Source of the DNA: an uncultured Collinsella sp.
GTDB lineage: Bacteria; Actinomycetota; Coriobacteriia; Coriobacteriales; Coriobacteriaceae
Assembly (NCBI GenBank): GCA_959027945.1
Contig: CAUFRO010000065.1
Location: 1-5,637 of the forward strand
Direction of reading: 5' to 3'
Length of the DNA: 5,637 bases
In this document: one piece after another, positions 1-5,637 of the stretch
How positions within the stretch are numbered: position 1 is the stretch's first letter
Layout: every line of letters begins with the position of its first letter
The notes under the pieces: model-generated
Told to the model about the DNA's origin: nothing
Seen by the model: the letters and a program-made list of their open reading frames with translations, nothing else
The model's database searches: none
Translations under genes and position numbers: made by a program

Positions 1-57
1 CGGTCTTTCATGCAGCAGGGGCTCTCAATGTTTTTATGTCCTGCTCATATCGTCTGT

Positions 58-151
58 GCCGGCACCTGGGGACAGTCCTTGCGCCAATCTCTTGACTAGT
101 CGTTGGGGACGTTCTTGTTTGACTGGTCGTTTAAGAACGTCCCCAACGACT
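58..151. repeat. Intergenic repeat cluster A (REP/MITE-like)
   Basis: The cluster has two parts. A 21-bp module at 58-78 contains GGCAC then TGGGGACAGTCC and recurs with one mismatch at 3386-3406. Next comes a perfect 19-bp inverted repeat, AGTCGTTGGGGACGTTCTT at 98-116 against its complement at 133-151, with a 16-nt loop that contains GACTGGTC. The palindrome GACTAGTC lies at 94-101, overlapping the left arm. The segment 121-151 matches 3466-3496 at 30 of 31 bases. Short palindromic modules with GGGGAC cores, scattered between genes, resemble REP elements or MITEs moved by Y1/REP-associated transposases. No transposase is present here, so the mechanism is inferred. Confidence 0.8.
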
Positions 152-170
152 TCCTTGCATCAATCTAATA

Positions 171-237
171 AGTTGCGGTGAGATAGTTCTTGAATTGGCC
201 TTTTTGAGGGCTAAACAGGAACTATCTCACCGCAACT
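171..237. repeat. Long perfect inverted repeat (19-bp arms)
   Basis: AGTTGCGGTGAGATAGTTC at 171-189 is exactly complementary to 219-237. The stem can be prolonged inward by three more pairs, one of them a G-U (190-192 with 216-218), leaving a 23-nt loop. It is unrelated in sequence to the GGGGAC-type modules next to it. It lies about 30 bp past the stop of the minus-strand gene. A run of six T (249-254 region) follows on the plus strand, but about 12 nt from the stem, too far for a standard terminator. It could be a second repeat family or a transcript-end structure. Confidence 0.75.
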
Positions 238-264
238 GCGTTGGGGCGTTTTTTGGCAGCTGGT

Positions 265-2046
265 TTACTTGCTCGCGAACAGCCAGATCAGGATGATCAC
301 CAGAATTATGGCGACAATGCAGACGATGGCTCCGGTGAATTTGACGCGTGAGTCGCGGGTTCGCTTGCGCACGTCGTCTTCGGCGGCCTCGAGTTGGGCA
401 ACTTCGCGCTCGGTCTCGTTATGCTCGGCCTTGTCGCGTGCCAAGGACCCGGCGAGCGATTCGGTGATCTCGGGATGGTCGTGCACCTCGGTCGCCTGCT
501 CGATAATCGACTGCGCATGCGCGGCATCTGCCCGGGCGTTTGCGATGTCCTGCTCTTGCTCGCGGCGTGCCTTGTCCTGTGTGGCGATCTTTTCGCGCAG
601 CTCGCGCTGGCGCGTCGCGGCGGCAGTTTTTGCGGACTGCAGCTCGTCGCGCGCGGCATCTGCTTCAGCCGTTACGGCCTGGTGCGCGCGTTTAGCGTCG
701 GCGATGGGGGCCTGTGCCTGCTCGACGGCCTGCTCGGCGGCGGCAAGTGAATGCTCAAGATCGGCGGTCACACGCGGAATGTCTTCCTCGGCCTTGCGGA
801 GGGCGTCGGCGGCGTCGGAGATTTGCATAGACAACTCGCTGGTACGCACGGTGTAATTGGCGGGATTTGCCGAAGGGTTGCGCTGCAGCTCGGCATACTC
901 GCGGCGCAAGGTTTCGAGCTGTGCTCGCGTAGCATCGGCAGTTTGTCGTGCGGCGGCGACACCGGTATCGCGCTCAGCCTTCACTTTGTCGCGGATGCGC
1001 TTGGAATCTTCGAGTCGACGAACTAGGCGGTTGCCGGTCTCGCGCGAGCTCGCCTCGCGGGCTTCCACGGCGTCGAGTGCAGCCTTCAGGCGGAGCTCGG
1101 TCGCATCGTCCTCTGCCTTCATTTGCTCGAGCTGGCCCTTGAGCTCCGTCGCTTTGGCGGCATGGGCGTCACGGTTAATTTCACCTGCCGCAGCGGTCTT
1201 TTGTGCCGTGGCGATTGCCTGGCGCTGGTCGGCGATGATCTGATCGTAGCGGCCTGCGATGTCCTGGCGCGTCTCGAGCTCCTCTGCCTGGTCGGCGATG
1301 CGCTGCTCAAGCTCGGCTAAATGGGCGCGGGCATCGGCGAGTGCCTTCTTGGCGGCATTCATCTCGCGCATGGCCGACGCGCCCTGGGCGATAAAAGTGC
1401 CCACGGCGTTAGCGGTGTTTGAGACGGCGCTCCCCAGGTCGCGGCTCGTGGCGGGAGCATGCGAGGTGGTCGGGTGTGCGGCCTTGGCGGCATTCGCATC
1501 GGCAGTCTGCGGCGCGGCGATATTGCCGGTGCCGCCTTCGATCACGGAAAAGCCCGCTGCGTGCGGGTCGACCGCGTCGGCGCCGATCGTGGGGTGCTCG
1601 AGTTGCAGGAACGAGGGCATGGTGCTGCCCTGGTCGGCAACCGGGGTCTCGCCGGGCACAAACGTCGAGGCGGCCTCGGCGGCTTCCTCTTCCTCGGCGT
1701 CGACATCGGCATCGGCGACAGCGTTCTTCATCGCTTTGACGGCATCCATCATGGAGTCCATGACGGCGTCGAGCTCTTCTTCCGAAGACACCTCGATGGG
1801 GCCTGTTGCTTGCGGAGCGTTCTCAGCCTTGGGCTCAGTATCGCTCGGGTCCGACTGCTCTAGCTGTTCTTCTTTGTCTTGCCCTGCGGCGACATTTGCG
1901 TCTGCGGCCTCGTCTGCGCCCGCAGCACCCTCCTCGACAGCGGCATCAATGCCGCCATCGCTGCTGGTAGAAGTATCGCAGCCGTCAATGGTGTCTGCAG
2001 AATCATCAATATGCTGTTGAGTCTGGGGGTCCAGCTCGTCTGTCAT
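265..2046 (-). CDS. Tail-anchored coiled-coil protein of unknown function
   Basis: I do not recognise a family. The predicted protein has 593 residues. Residues 1-130 are strongly acidic and low in complexity (runs of D, E and A), and about 130-205 look disordered. Residues ~225-390 and ~402-567 are Ala/Glu/Arg/Gln-rich and look like coiled coil. They are separated by a helix-breaking NPSANPAN loop near 390-397, which would allow an antiparallel hairpin. Residues ~570-590 are a single hydrophobic helix, followed only by ASK. No N-terminal signal peptide is seen. Basic residues just before the helix (KRTRDSRVK) favour a cytoplasmic N-terminus. I chose the start at 2046 because GAGGAG sits 9 nt upstream; an in-frame ATG at 2052 would leave only 3 nt. 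The frame stays open upstream to 2178, but without supporting signals. The gene is monocistronic here and divergent from the dehydrogenase. It could be a cell-envelope or division scaffold, which is speculation. Confidence 0.85.
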   Translation of the reverse strand: MTDELDPQTQQHIDDSADTIDGCDTSTSSDGGIDAAVEEGAAGADEAADANVAAGQDKEEQLEQSDPSDTEPKAENAPQATGPIEVSSEEELDAVMDSMMDAVKAMKNAVADADVDAEEEEAAEAASTFVPGETPVADQGSTMPSFLQLEHPTIGADAVDPHAAGFSVIEGGTGNIAAPQTADANAAKAAHPTTSHAPATSRDLGSAVSNTANAVGTFIAQGASAMREMNAAKKALADARAHLAELEQRIADQAEELETRQDIAGRYDQIIADQRQAIATAQKTAAAGEINRDAHAAKATELKGQLEQMKAEDDATELRLKAALDAVEAREASSRETGNRLVRRLEDSKRIRDKVKAERDTGVAAARQTADATRAQLETLRREYAELQRNPSANPANYTVRTSELSMQISDAADALRKAEEDIPRVTADLEHSLAAAEQAVEQAQAPIADAKRAHQAVTAEADAARDELQSAKTAAATRQRELREKIATQDKARREQEQDIANARADAAHAQSIIEQATEVHDHPEITESLAGSLARDKAEHNETEREVAQLEAAEDDVRKRTRDSRVKFTGAIVCIVAIILVIILIWLFASK

Positions 2047-2061
2047 AGGCATGTGCTCCTC
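2041..2061 (-). promoter_or_regulatory. Ribosome binding site deciding the start of the coiled-coil gene
   Basis: Read on the minus strand, GATGAGGAGCAC is followed by ATG, CCT and a second ATG. The GAGGAG is 3 nt from the first ATG (2052) and 9 nt from the second (2046). The 9-nt spacing is the better fit and gives a protein starting MTDELDPQ. Confidence 0.7.
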
Positions 2062-2342
2062 ATCGTTGTTTGTCACCTTATGATAAAGTCTCGCGCCGAC
2101 ATCCCGCGCGCCGCAGCAAAGTTTCAAAACGTGTTCGATGACTTGCGTCGATAGCAAAAACTCGGCCGCTCTATCCAATTTGTACTTGACATTCCCTTCG
2201 CCGAAAGACGTTGTGCCGTTCGCCTGCCGCGGTCTTTATTTTTTACTTCAACCCGCTAAAGTTGCATTTCAGCTTTTGGCGCGTTTATTTTGGATGCGCG
2301 CAGTCGGCGGGCGTGCCCGTCGCGATTTTGAAAGGACTTCGT
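2047..2342. promoter_or_regulatory. Divergent intergenic region with candidate promoters
   Basis: This spacer must contain the promoters of both the minus-strand coiled-coil gene and the plus-strand dehydrogenase. On the plus strand a perfect TTGACA lies at 2186-2191, but the hexamers 16-18 bp further on are poor -10 boxes. A second candidate nearer the gene is TTGCAT at 2262-2267 with TATTTT at 2286-2291 (18-bp spacer). On the minus strand a TATCAT-like -10 (complement of 2080-2085) lies about 35 bp before the start, without a convincing -35. The stretch 2231-2292 is AT-richer than its surroundings. I see no clear operator palindrome. Confidence 0.4.
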
Positions 2343-3143
2343 ATGGGACTTTTCACTGGTAAGACCGTGATCGTCACCGGCGGCGGCAAGGCCACGCTTA
2401 AGGACGGCTCTGCTGGCTCCATCGGCTACGGCATCGATATCGCTTTTGCCAAGGAAGGCGCGAACCTCGTTATCACCGGTCGTAACGTTGCTAAGCTCGA
2501 GGCTGCCAAGGAGTCTCTTGAGGCCGAGTACGGTGTCAAGGTTCTCCCTGTTCAGGCCGATGTCTCCGCCGGCCAGGACAACGAGGCCGTCGTGCAGAAC
2601 GTTATCGACAAGGCCATCGAGGAGTTCGGCCGCATCGACGCCGTCGTCAACAACGCTCAGGCCAGTGCCTCGGGCGTGACCATCGCCGACCACACCATGG
2701 ACCAGTTTAACCTGGCCATTTACTCCGGTCTGTATGCCACCTACCTGTACATGCAGAAGGCCTATCCGCACCTGAAGGAGACCAAGGGCTCCGTGGTCAA
2801 CTTTGCTTCGGGCGCCGGCCTGTTTGGCAACTATGGCCAGTGCAGCTATGCTGCCGCCAAGGAGGGCATCCGCGGCCTGACCCGCGTCGCCGCCAACGAG
2901 TGGGGCAAGGACGGCATCAACGTCAACATCGTGTGCCCGCTTGCCTGGACTGCTGCGCTCGAGAACTTCCAGGATGCCTATCCCGAGGCGTTCAAGGCCA
3001 ACGTCCACATGCCGCCGGCGGGCCACTACGGCGACGTCGAGAAGGAGATCGGCCGCGTGGTCGTTCAGCTTTGCGGCCCCGACTTTAAGTATATGAATGG
3101 CGAGACCGTCACCCTCGAGGGTGGCATGGGCCAGCGGCCTTAA
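2343..3143 (+). CDS. Short-chain dehydrogenase, probable NADP-dependent 12-alpha-hydroxysteroid dehydrogenase
   Basis: A 266-residue classical-length SDR enzyme, cytosolic, expected to interconvert a hydroxyl and a ketone with NAD(P)H. The cofactor loop runs from TGGG (12-15) to SIGYGI (26-31), a FabI-like arrangement. TGRN (45-48), with Arg after the second strand, suggests NADP(H). D73 fits the adenine-binding Asp and NNAQ (103-106) replaces the usual NNAG. The catalytic set is Ser156, Tyr169 and Lys173 (YAAAK). From memory, the stretches NNAQASASG, FASGAGLFGN, GQCSYAAAKEGIRGL and the C-terminal GGMGQRP match clostridial 12-alpha-HSDHs, which oxidise the 12-hydroxyl of cholic and deoxycholic acids. 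The loop is about seven residues longer than I remember in those enzymes. The start is set by GAAAGGA 6 nt upstream; a longer frame from 2211 lacks a ribosome site and family similarity. The gene is monocistronic with a terminator behind it. The SDR call is certain; the substrate is inferred. Confidence 0.93.
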   Translation: MGLFTGKTVIVTGGGKATLKDGSAGSIGYGIDIAFAKEGANLVITGRNVAKLEAAKESLEAEYGVKVLPVQADVSAGQDNEAVVQNVIDKAIEEFGRIDAVVNNAQASASGVTIADHTMDQFNLAIYSGLYATYLYMQKAYPHLKETKGSVVNFASGAGLFGNYGQCSYAAAKEGIRGLTRVAANEWGKDGINVNIVCPLAWTAALENFQDAYPEAFKANVHMPPAGHYGDVEKEIGRVVVQLCGPDFKYMNGETVTLEGGMGQRP

Positions 3144-3145
3144 TG

Positions 3146-3173
3146 GTTACGGCGTTTTACCAAACGCCGTAAC
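3146..3173 (+). other. Stem-loop directly after the dehydrogenase stop codon
   Basis: GTTACGGCGTTT (3146-3157) pairs perfectly with 3162-3173 around the 4-nt loop TACC. It begins 3 nt after the TAA. No T-tract follows, so it is not a terminator by itself. It may protect the 3' end of the mRNA or assist termination at the next hairpin. Confidence 0.65.
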
Positions 3174-3186
3174 GGGCCGACGCTGC

Positions 3187-3286
3187 GCGCCGCCCAGAGC
3201 GACAATTTGTCATTCAAAAGGCAAGGCATGACCAGAAGGTCTATGCCTTGCCTTTTTCATGCCAACTTGTTCGCTCTGGGCGGCGC
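3187..3286. repeat. 16-bp inverted repeat enclosing the terminator
   Basis: GCGCCGCCCAGAGCGA at 3187-3202 is exactly complementary to 3271-3286. The pairing continues inward as CAA (3203-3205) with TTG (3267-3269) after a one-base bulge. The intrinsic terminator hairpin (3216-3256) sits inside it, so this strand could fold into a long two-tier hairpin or cruciform of 100 nt. Confidence 0.75.
3216..3257 (+). terminator. Intrinsic terminator of the dehydrogenase gene
   Basis: AAAAGGCAAGGCAT (3216-3229) pairs perfectly with 3243-3256. The stem is continued by GACC/GGTC (3230-3233 with 3238-3241) after a single bulged T, closing on an AGAA loop. It ends in five T (3253-3257), and the A-run on the left arm could make it work in both directions. 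It separates the dehydrogenase from tgt. Confidence 0.85.
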
Positions 3287-3337
3287 TCGCTGGCATTGCC
3301 AAAACATCGGCGTTACCGCGGTAGGAGTAGTTATTGG

Positions 3338-3498
3338 CCAGTCATTGGGGACGTTCTTAAATGACTAGTCGAAAGGGACGCTCTTGCCGGCACTTGGGGA
3401 CAGTCCCTAAGTGTCGGCAGATTGGGACATTCCTTTGCAAGATGGCGCTGAAGATTGTCCCCGACGACTAGTCGTTTAAGAACGTCCCCAACGACTGG
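3338..3498. repeat. Intergenic repeat cluster B with 34-bp inverted arms
   Basis: The arms at 3338-3371 and 3465-3498 are inverted copies matching at 32 of 34 positions. Each carries the GGGGACGTTCTT module and GACTAGTC. Between them, 3386-3395 (GCCGGCACTT) pairs with 3409-3418 with one G-T mismatch, around the core GGGGACAGTCCC, and a looser GGGACA/TGTCCC pair follows (3424-3462). Two modules recur in cluster A: 3386-3406 matches 58-78 (20 of 21), and 3466-3496 matches 121-151 (30 of 31). The layout suggests a composite, non-coding mobile repeat of the REP/MITE kind, lying about 50 bp upstream of the tgt -10 box. There is no open reading frame of note in it. Confidence 0.82.
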
Positions 3499-3549
3499 TC
3501 GTTTAATGCACCAGTTTCTGTCGAGTCGGTGCTTCTTGCGGGTTGCCCG

Positions 3550-3583
3550 TATAATGGTTTGCGTATGAACCGCAACCAAGGAG
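3550..3583 (+). promoter_or_regulatory. tgt promoter -10 box and ribosome binding site
   Basis: TATAAT at 3550-3555 is a perfect -10 hexamer, predicting a transcript start near 3562 and a leader of about 30 nt. No good -35 hexamer is visible at 16-18 bp upstream, so it may need an activator or tolerate a weak -35. AAGGAG at 3578-3583 lies 9 nt before the ATG at 3593. Confidence 0.65.
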
Positions 3584-3592
3584 TTCCAGTTT

Positions 3593-4732
<1,140 letters not shown>

Positions 4733-4945
4733 GGGCGATAGACGCGCTTGCAGAGCGTGGGCAACGGCAATGGTCGAGCGCCAGCCGGTCGTCGCATTCG
4801 CTGACACCGGCTGCGCGACCGCTGACCGATAGCTTGCAAGTGCTTGATTCGTCGTGGGTACCATACCGAATAGTTGATGCTTGGGCGGGTGTTTGACGCA
4901 TGGCGTCGACCCCGCCCGTTTTTCTTTTTCTCGATAGGAGTACCC
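4733..4945 (+). other. Structured spacer between tgt and the LOG gene
   Basis: No convincing gene lies in this 213-bp spacer. CAGCCGGT (4782-4789) pairs exactly with 4806-4813, and GCG/CGC and GGTC/GACC pairs flank it (4772-4780 with 4814-4820), giving a roughly 15-bp bulged stem. A terminator follows at 4883-4929, ending a few bases before the LOG ribosome site. A weak TTGATT (4844-4849) with GAATAG (4868-4873) could be a promoter for LOG upstream of that terminator. I do not recognise a known riboswitch. Confidence 0.5.
4883..4929 (+). terminator. Intrinsic terminator after tgt, directly before the LOG gene
   Basis: GGGCGGG (4883-4889) pairs with CCCGCCC (4911-4917), and an inner stem GACGC/GCGTC (4895-4899 with 4903-4907) is stacked above an internal loop. 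The stem is followed by TTTTT, C, TTTTT. It would end tgt transcripts, but the tract stops only 16 nt before the LOG ATG, leaving no room for a separate LOG promoter. It may therefore also work as an attenuator. Confidence 0.85.
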
Positions 4946-5637
4946 ATGATTAAGAATGAGAACGTCGAGGGCGAGCCTGCCTACGACGAGACGTACCGCC
5001 GCGGCCCCGTGGTCATGCGCGGCCCCATGATTCCCAAGGACAACACCTACGCCAACCTGCTGGCGCCCGAGGAGTCGACCGACTGGCTGCATGCCGATCC
5101 GTGGCGCGTACTGCGCATTCAGGCCGAGTTTGTCGATGGCTTCGGCGCGCTTGCCGAGCTCGGGCCTGCGGTGACCATCTTCGGCAGTGCCCGCACGCCC
5201 AAAACTGATCCACTCTACAAGGCGGCGCGCACGGTCGGTCGCAAGATCGCCCAGCGCGGCGTGGCGGTTATCACCGGTGGCGGCCCCGGCATCATGGAAG
5301 CGGCCAACAAGGGAGCGGCGAGCGTCAACGGCAAGTCAGTTGGTTTGGGCATTGAGCTGCCGCACGAGCAGGGGCTCAACAAATACGTGAACCTCGGTAT
5401 GGACTTCCGCTACTTCTTTGTGCGCAAGACCATGTTCGTCAAATACAGCTCGGGCGCTATTGTGTTTCCCGGCGGGTTTGGCACGCTCGACGAGATGTTC
5501 GAGGTGCTCACGCTGGTGCAAACGCACAAGGTCAAGCGCATGCCGCTCGTGCTGGTGGGCAGCGAGTACTGGCAGGGCCTGTTCGACTGGCTCAACGGCC
5601 CGGTGATGGACGCCGGTATGATCAGCCCGCTCGATCC
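4946..5637 (+). CDS. LOG-family nucleotide hydrolase (TIGR00730-like), 3' end outside window
   Basis: Proteins of this family are Rossmann-fold phosphoribohydrolases that cleave nucleoside 5'-monophosphates to free base and ribose 5-phosphate. Plant and some bacterial members release cytokinins; bacterial PpnN acts on purine nucleotides. The 230 visible residues show FGSART (79-84), ITGGGPGIMEAANKG (109-123), the Arg160-Lys161 pair in FFVRKTMF and the signature PGGFGTLDE (175-183), where the Glu is the expected catalytic residue. A ~70-residue N-terminal extension containing RRGPVVMRG and DWLHADPWRVLRIQ matches, from memory, actinobacterial members of about 250 residues, so some 20-30 residues are probably missing. 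The ATG at 4946 is preceded by AGGAG (4936-4940) at 5 nt. A terminator sits just upstream, so expression may be attenuated. Family call is strong; the substrate cannot be read from the sequence. Confidence 0.95.
   Translation, partial: MIKNENVEGEPAYDETYRRGPVVMRGPMIPKDNTYANLLAPEESTDWLHADPWRVLRIQAEFVDGFGALAELGPAVTIFGSARTPKTDPLYKAARTVGRKIAQRGVAVITGGGPGIMEAANKGAASVNGKSVGLGIELPHEQGLNKYVNLGMDFRYFFVRKTMFVKYSSGAIVFPGGFGTLDEMFEVLTLVQTHKVKRMPLVLVGSEYWQGLFDWLNGPVMDAGMISPLD

Larger units (their letters stand above)
1..264. other. Gene-free region with repeats, downstream of the coiled-coil gene
   Basis: I see no coding sequence here. Bases 1-57 hold nothing I can identify beyond a weak 6-bp inverted pair (AGCAGG at 14-19, CCTGCT at 40-45). 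Bases 58-151 are a repeat cluster and 171-237 a long inverted repeat, each listed separately. The minus-strand gene ends at 265 and reads into this region. I find no classical hairpin plus T-tract terminator for it on the minus strand. The long inverted repeat at 171-237 would form a strong hairpin in that transcript and could serve as a 3' end or RNA-stability structure. Confidence 0.6.

Noticed and set aside
1259..2020. Long plus-strand open frame (253 codons) opposite the coiled-coil gene, with further ones at 269-856
   Set aside because: Antisense shadow: Ala/Glu-rich GC codons give open Ser/Ala-rich frames on the other strand. No ribosome site, and the composition is low-complexity with no family features.
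2047..2178. N-terminal extension of the coiled-coil protein to an ATG at 2178
   Set aside because: The added residues are unlike the acidic N-terminus, and the best ribosome site is at 2046/2052. The region is also needed for the divergent promoters.
2211..2342. N-terminal extension of the dehydrogenase (310-residue version)
   Set aside because: The extra 44 residues lack SDR similarity, and the start at 2211 has no ribosome site; GAAAGGA before 2343 is clear.
2256..3026. 256-codon minus-strand open frame opposite the dehydrogenase
   Set aside because: Shadow frame. The plus-strand SDR has a complete set of motifs, a ribosome site and a terminator.
3338..3498. CRISPR-like array
   Set aside because: The repeats are inverted, not regularly spaced direct repeats with unique spacers, and no cas gene is nearby.
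4770..4832. 20-codon open frame in the tgt-LOG spacer as an attenuator leader peptide
   Set aside because: No good ribosome site, no run of a regulatory amino acid, and it overlaps the bulged hairpin; too short to support as a gene.

Overview
The window comes from a high-GC bacterial chromosome and looks like a gut Coriobacteriia genome (Collinsella or a close relative). That placement rests on three things: the GC-rich codon use; an actinobacterial-type LOG protein with a conserved N-terminal extension; and intergenic repeats built from GGGGACGTTCTT and GACTAGTC modules, which I associate from memory with Collinsella. No 16S or other phylogenetic marker is present, so the placement is inference.

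Layout. Positions 1-264 carry no gene. They hold a repeat cluster (58-151) and a separate long perfect inverted repeat (171-237). On the minus strand, 2046-265 encodes a 593-residue protein of unknown function with an acidic N-terminus, a long coiled coil broken by one Asn/Pro-rich loop, and a single C-terminal membrane anchor. A divergent intergenic region (2047-2342) separates it from a plus-strand short-chain dehydrogenase (2343-3143). That protein closely resembles, from memory, clostridial 12-alpha-hydroxysteroid dehydrogenases, which act on bile acids. After it come a stem-loop at the stop codon, a strong intrinsic terminator nested inside a second 16-bp inverted repeat (3187-3286), and a second, larger copy of the repeat cluster (3338-3498). 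Next is tgt (3593-4732), the tRNA-guanine transglycosylase of queuosine modification, with its own TATAAT -10 box. A 213-bp spacer with two RNA-like hairpins, the second an intrinsic terminator ending just before the next ribosome binding site, leads into a LOG-family (TIGR00730-like) nucleotide hydrolase. That gene starts at 4946 and runs off the window.

The genes do not form one operon. The coiled-coil gene is divergent from the rest, and terminators follow both the dehydrogenase and tgt. The window is mostly ordinary chromosome. The points that deserve a second look are the bile-acid-type dehydrogenase with an enlarged cofactor loop, the unusual base-pocket residues of Tgt, the tail-anchored coiled-coil protein, the two related repeat clusters, and the terminator directly in front of the LOG gene, which could act as an attenuator. 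I did not find a clear new multi-gene system.
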